Shown here: piece after piece, positions 5,069 through 7,979 of the stretch
How positions within the stretch are numbered: position 1 is the first letter of the stretch
Layout: every line of letters starts with the position of its first letter
Assembly: GCA_000438155.1 (NCBI GenBank)
Contig: FR902904.1
Coordinates: forward strand, 8,407-16,385
Length of the DNA: 7,979 nt
From: Firmicutes bacterium CAG:95
GTDB taxonomy: Bacteria > Bacillota > Clostridia > Lachnospirales > Lachnospiraceae
Direction of reading: 5' to 3'
Notes under the pieces: model-generated
Told to the model about the DNA's origin: nothing
Database searches by the model: none
Seen by the model: only the letters and a program-made list of their open reading frames with translations
Program-made: the position numbers and the translations under genes

Positions 5069-5911
5069 ATGCAGCAGCCAGATCTAATGATAGGAAAGAA
5101 ACAATTCAAACGGCAGGGACACACTTATGTAATGGGAATCTTAAATGTAACACCGGATTCCTTTTCCGACGGAGGAAGTTATCCGGAGCTGAGTGATGCC
5201 CTGTATCGTGTGGAGCAGATGATGAAAGAAGGAGCAGAGCTGATTGACGTAGGAGGAGAATCTACACGGCCGGGCTACATACAGATTACGGATGAAGAGG
5301 AAATTGCAAGAACCTGTCCGGTGATTGAAGCCATTAAGAAGAATTTTGATGTGCCGGTTTCTCTGGATACCTATAAGTCAGAGGTGGCAAAGGCCGGTGT
5401 ACAGGCAGGTATGGATCTGTTTAATGATATCTGGGGACTGCAGTATGATCCTAAGATGGCAAAGATTATTGCACAAAGCGGATTGCCCTGCGTACTCATG
5501 CATAACCGGAAGGAGAAGATGGGGGATGAGATCAAAGCAACACCGGAACTGGAAGCAATGTTCCGGGAGGATTTTGGCAGGATCCTTACGATTGCAGAGG
5601 AGGCAGGAATAGACAGAGAGAAGATTATTTTAGATCCGGGAGTCGGCTTTGCAAAGAGCTATGAACAGAACCTGTGGGTCATTAATCATCTGCCGTTCTT
5701 TCAGGAGATGGGGTATCCTGTATTGCTTGGAACGAGCCGTAAGTCCGTGGTCGGTCTGACACTTGATCTGCCGGTAAATGAGCGTGTGGAAGGAACGCTT
5801 GCTACAACAGCTTTTGCGGTAGAATGCGGCTGCTGCATGGTGCGCGTGCACGATGTCAGGGAAAATGTGCGTTTCATCCGCATGATGGAGGCTATCCGGA
5901 ATCAGAAATAA
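5069..5911 (+). CDS. folP: Dihydropteroate synthase
   Basis: This enzyme joins 6-hydroxymethyl-7,8-dihydropterin diphosphate to p-aminobenzoate to give 7,8-dihydropteroate. It is the sulfonamide target and a cytosolic TIM barrel. The 280-residue length is typical. Family motifs are complete: MGILNVTPDSFSDGG (22-36) with the metal-contacting N26; DVGGESTRPG (60-69) with S65, T66 and R67; SLDTYKSEVA (98-107) with D100; FNDIWG (118-123); VLMHN (142-146); DPGVGFAK (189-196); GTSRKS (221-226) with K225; and RVHDV (259-263). The region after STRPG (YIQITDEEEIART) shows no obvious insertion like those seen in resistant Sul-type enzymes. It sits between folC and folB-folK, so its product and substrate are handled by its neighbours. 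The assignment is firm. Confidence 0.98.
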   Translation: MQQPDLMIGKKQFKRQGHTYVMGILNVTPDSFSDGGSYPELSDALYRVEQMMKEGAELIDVGGESTRPGYIQITDEEEIARTCPVIEAIKKNFDVPVSLDTYKSEVAKAGVQAGMDLFNDIWGLQYDPKMAKIIAQSGLPCVLMHNRKEKMGDEIKATPELEAMFREDFGRILTIAEEAGIDREKIILDPGVGFAKSYEQNLWVINHLPFFQEMGYPVLLGTSRKSVVGLTLDLPVNERVEGTLATTAFAVECGCCMVRVHDVRENVRFIRMMEAIRNQK

Positions 5912-5964
5912 ACAGTTAGCAATCATTATAAATATGGAAAGAACAAGTAACCGGAATGAGTTAC

Positions 5965-5972
5965 AAAGTGAG
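5965..5972 (+). promoter_or_regulatory. Ribosome binding site that decides the folBK start
   Basis: AAAGTGAG ends 7 bases before ATG 5980. The upstream in-frame ATG at 5956 has only GGA directly against it. It also falls in the loop of a small GTAAC/GTTAC stem (5947-5951 with 5960-5964). This favours 5980. Confidence 0.6.
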
Positions 5973-5979
5973 TACAATT

Positions 5980-6795
5980 ATGGACAAAATTAATATCAGA
6001 CATTTGGAAATTTATGCGCATCACGGGGTTTTTCCAAAGGAGAAGCAGGAGGGACAGGTTTTCTATCTGGATGCGGAGCTGTACCTATCCCTGCATGAAG
6101 CAGGACAGACCGATGATCTTACGAAAACCGTGCATTATGGAGAGGTCTGTGAGCTGATGAAGGAGACCTTTACGGAACGTAGCTTCGATCTGATTGAGCG
6201 GGCAGCAGAGGTTGTGGTACAGAAGGTACTGTTTGCCTATCCGCTGATCCGGAAGATGACGCTGACCGTGAATAAGCCCCATGCCCCGATTCCGATTCCT
6301 TTTGAAAATGTATCGGTACAGATCGAGCGTGGCTGGAAAAGGGCTTATCTGGGAATCGGTTCCAATCTGGGAGATAAAAGAAAATATATCGAAGATGCGG
6401 TTGGAAAATTAAAGAAAAATGAGCTGATCCGTGAGGTGCGCTGCTCAAAGCTCCTTGTGACAAAGCCGTATGGAGGGGTAGAGCAGGATGATTTTTTAAA
6501 CGGGGCAATTGAGATCGAAACCCTGCTGTCTCCGATGGAGCTGCTTACCTTTCTGCAGCAGTTAGAGCAGGAGGCACACCGGGAGCGGAAGGTTCACTGG
6601 GGACCAAGAACCCTGGATCTGGATATTCTTTTCTATGAAGATGTGATTTCCAATGATCCAAAGCTTTTGATCCCACACCGCGATATGCAGAACCGGCGGT
6701 TTGTACTGGAACCCTTAAGTGAACTGTGCCCGTGTTATGTCAACCAATTGTTACAAAAGACGGTTTATGAGATGCTTATGGAGCTTCCGGATTAA
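5980..6795 (+). CDS. folBK: Bifunctional dihydroneopterin aldolase / HPPK (FolB-FolK fusion)
   Basis: One 271-residue chain performs two consecutive steps: cleavage of 7,8-dihydroneopterin to 6-hydroxymethyldihydropterin, then its pyrophosphorylation with ATP. The FolB part (about 1-118) has YAHHGVFPKEK with E21, the TVHYGEV stretch with Y53, LIERAAE with E73, and K99 in VNKPHAPIP. E21, Y53 and K99 match the S. aureus catalytic residues E22, Y54 and K100 by recalled alignment. The FolK part (about 121-271) has YLGIGSNLGD (123-132), FLNGAIEIET (172-181), GPRTLDLDILFY (208-219) with metal ligands D213 and D215, and IPHRDMQNRRFVLEPL (231-246). The domains join with almost no linker (IERGWKRAYLG). 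Starting at 5956 would add eight residues (MSYKVSTI) not typical of FolB. It is last in the folate unit, and its TAA overlaps the stop of the convergent gene. Confidence 0.95.
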   Translation: MDKINIRHLEIYAHHGVFPKEKQEGQVFYLDAELYLSLHEAGQTDDLTKTVHYGEVCELMKETFTERSFDLIERAAEVVVQKVLFAYPLIRKMTLTVNKPHAPIPIPFENVSVQIERGWKRAYLGIGSNLGDKRKYIEDAVGKLKKNELIREVRCSKLLVTKPYGGVEQDDFLNGAIEIETLLSPMELLTFLQQLEQEAHRERKVHWGPRTLDLDILFYEDVISNDPKLLIPHRDMQNRRFVLEPLSELCPCYVNQLLQKTVYEMLMELPD

Positions 6796-6803
6796 TCGGA
6801 AGC
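6783..6803. terminator. Hairpin spanning both stop codons of convergent folBK and the repeat-protein gene
   Basis: GCTTCCG (6783-6789) pairs perfectly with CGGAAGC (6797-6803) around the loop GATTAAT. The palindrome TTAA (6792-6795) in the loop supplies TAA to both genes. No T-run follows on either strand, so it is not a classic intrinsic terminator. It could still limit read-through or protect both 3' ends. Confidence 0.5.
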
Positions 6804-7820
6804 CATGGCGGCCTGTTTGGCTGCATTGAAATCGGAAACTTCAATATAGCTGTGCGGGGTACGCTTCATGGGAACATCAGAGTTGAACTCATGGAAGTAG
6901 GCATATTGGGAAGTCAGGTTGATATCGGAATAGATTCCAAGGGCAACGACCTCCGGGTTGCTTCCATCCGCTTCCATCCGCATGAGTGCGGGTGCATCCG
7001 CATCGTTTTTCTGATAATAAACATAGCCGTTTCCGACATTATAGGTATCCACGCGGTCTTCGGTCAGTACCTCCACTGCACCGGTAGAAAGGGAGTAACG
7101 GCACAGCCGGTAATTCGAGGAGGCATCCATGTAATAAATGTAGTCGTAAGCATAGACCGGATAACAGATATTGCCCTCTAACAGGAGAGAGGTGCTGTCT
7201 GACCTGGTATCGAGTGCGTACAGGTTGTGGTCTTTATCTGTTCCGTTATAATAGATGATTCCGTTATGGCAGGCATTGGGACTGATGATTTCATCCGAAA
7301 CGAGCTTCTGCCCGGATTTGTCGGTTTTGATCTTATAAAATTTGGTGAAGTCGGTGTTGTTGTACCGCTGATAGTAAATATAGTCGCCAGCAAGCTGCAT
7401 GGTAACGGCTGCCTGACGGTCCAGGCATTTGCTGTTGCTTCCATCCGATTTGCTGCGGTAAACACCATAGGTATGTATGACATAGCCGAGTCCCTTGCCA
7501 CCGGTTGCATTGTCCAGATAATAATAGAGGTAATTGCCTCCGACATTGATGGAATTCACGGAGCTGCTGGTGAGCTTTTTTAAATCCGTTTCATCCGGAT
7601 TCATGGAATACAGACAGCCGCCGTCGTAGGCATTGGAAAAGTAAACCCGCCCGTCGGCTTCTGCAAAAAGTCCGTGATTATTCAGATTACCGCCTGTATT
7701 TCCGGTAACGGTAATGTCGTTAGAGGGAATTCTTCCCTGAAATTCCTTAAAAACGCTGAATCCGGCAAGCAGTAACAGAATACAGCAGCAGATGACAATG
7801 ATTTTCCAGTTTTTTTTCAT
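6792..7820 (-). CDS. Membrane-anchored DUF5050-like YY-repeat (probable beta-propeller) protein
   Basis: The 342 residues begin MKKNWK, followed by one hydrophobic helix (about 7-24) that contains a CCC run but no lipobox cysteine. It is therefore either a signal-anchored or a secreted protein with an extracytoplasmic body. The rest consists of repeats beginning with an aromatic doublet: VYF (59-61), LYYY (98-101), IYY (148-150), IYY (189-191), IYY (228-230), VYY (267-269) and AYF (307-309). Most are followed by a polar turn, a second strand (for example CLYSMNPDETDLKKL) and D-G/S-G turns. Spacing of 39-50 residues and seven copies suggest a seven-bladed propeller. The composition resembles DUF5050 proteins common in clostridia. 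No catalytic motif is seen; ligand or surface binding is only a guess. AGGAGGT lies 5 bases before the ATG. It is convergent with folBK and shares its stop region. Confidence 0.75.
   Translation of the reverse strand: MKKNWKIIVICCCILLLLAGFSVFKEFQGRIPSNDITVTGNTGGNLNNHGLFAEADGRVYFSNAYDGGCLYSMNPDETDLKKLTSSSVNSINVGGNYLYYYLDNATGGKGLGYVIHTYGVYRSKSDGSNSKCLDRQAAVTMQLAGDYIYYQRYNNTDFTKFYKIKTDKSGQKLVSDEIISPNACHNGIIYYNGTDKDHNLYALDTRSDSTSLLLEGNICYPVYAYDYIYYMDASSNYRLCRYSLSTGAVEVLTEDRVDTYNVGNGYVYYQKNDADAPALMRMEADGSNPEVVALGIYSDINLTSQYAYFHEFNSDVPMKRTPHSYIEVSDFNAAKQAAMASD
6961..6980 (-). repeat. Short 10-base tandem duplication inside the repeat-protein gene
   Basis: CTTCCATCCG occurs twice head to tail on the plus strand (6961-6970 and 6971-6980). 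The unit is not a multiple of three, so the copies encode different residues within RMEADGS (281-287). Confidence 0.5.
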
Positions 7821-7859
7821 AAGTTACCTCCTGTCATAAGGAATTAATTTTACAGAATT

Positions 7860-7888
7860 ATTATATAAACTTTACTCAGGTTTCGCAA
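7860..7888 (-). promoter_or_regulatory. Sigma-A type promoter of the repeat-protein gene
   Basis: On the minus strand, TTGCGA (7883-7888), a 17-base spacer and a perfect TATAAT (7860-7865) precede the gene. The start is expected near 7853, giving a leader of roughly 30 bases that ends in an AGGAGGT ribosome site. Confidence 0.65.
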
Positions 7889-7906
7889 TGGAAATCGGAG
7901 AATCCC

Positions 7907-7935
7907 TTGCGATCAATATTTGATTGGTATACAAT
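7907..7935 (+). promoter_or_regulatory. Candidate promoter pointing out of the window
   Basis: TTGCGA (7907-7912), 17 bases, then TACAAT (7930-7935) on the plus strand. An inverted repeat ATCAA-TAT-TTGAT (7912-7924) fills the spacer, as an operator would. No coding start follows before the right edge at 7979, so the target gene is unseen. Confidence 0.35.
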
Positions 7936-7979
7936 GTGAATAACTATTCAGAGCCATGCAGAAATGATTGTGTAAGATG

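Noticed and set aside
5630..5977. 115-residue minus-strand frame opposite the end of folP
   Set aside because: It is antisense to conserved folP motifs (DPGVGFAK, GTSRKS, RVHDV) and has no ribosome site.
7178..7583. Long frames on both strands inside the propeller gene (7178-7546 -, 7227-7583 +)
   Set aside because: The overlapped gene has a signal anchor, regular repeats, promoter and strong ribosome site; the others have none of these.
1..7979. tRNA, rRNA, CRISPR array, insertion sequence, prophage or attachment site
   Set aside because: I saw no cloverleaf-type or rRNA-like segment, no regularly spaced repeats with spacers, no transposase or integrase, and no terminal inverted repeats with target duplications.

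Overview
The window looks like chromosomal DNA from a low-to-moderate GC Firmicute, most likely an anaerobic gut clostridium of the Lachnospiraceae type. The basis is the strong AGGAGG-like ribosome sites, short intergenic gaps with classic hairpin-plus-T terminators, an unlinked pyrB-pyrI pair, a fused folB-folK, and small clostridial families (a CmpB-like membrane protein, a bacterial PH-domain protein and a DUF5050-like YY-repeat protein). This placement comes from recalled protein families, not from a database search.

Layout, left to right. Bases 2-217 (+) hold the 3' end of an unidentified membrane protein, closed by a hairpin that appears to terminate from both sides. On the minus strand, pyrB (767-1681) and pyrI (276-710) form a two-gene unit encoding the catalytic and regulatory chains of aspartate carbamoyltransferase, the committed step of pyrimidine synthesis. 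Upstream of them, and separated by a strong terminator, is a minus-strand nitroreductase-family flavoprotein (1825-2367) with its own good promoter. Divergent from it is a small PH-domain protein (2643-3047, +), followed by two stacked hairpins. Next comes a small four-helix CmpB-like membrane protein (3146-3544, -), convergent with the PH gene and divergent from the folate cluster.

The folate cluster on the plus strand is folC (3673-5010), folP (5069-5911) and fused folB-folK (5980-6795). Together these cover dihydroneopterin aldolase, HPPK, dihydropteroate synthase, and glutamate/polyglutamate addition. GTP cyclohydrolase (folE) and the pABA genes are not in this window. The cluster meets a membrane-anchored, probably seven-bladed repeat protein (6792-7820, -) tail to tail. 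The two stop codons share one TTAA palindrome inside a hairpin. The last 159 bases carry the promoter of that gene and a candidate promoter pointing right, out of the window.

I found no tRNA, rRNA, CRISPR array, transposon or phage signature, and nothing that amounts to a wholly new system. The more interesting points are regulatory or architectural: the shared double stop in a hairpin, repeat arrays in the three divergent or upstream regions, and a pyrBI promoter with no visible PyrR site and an AAATTT initial transcript.
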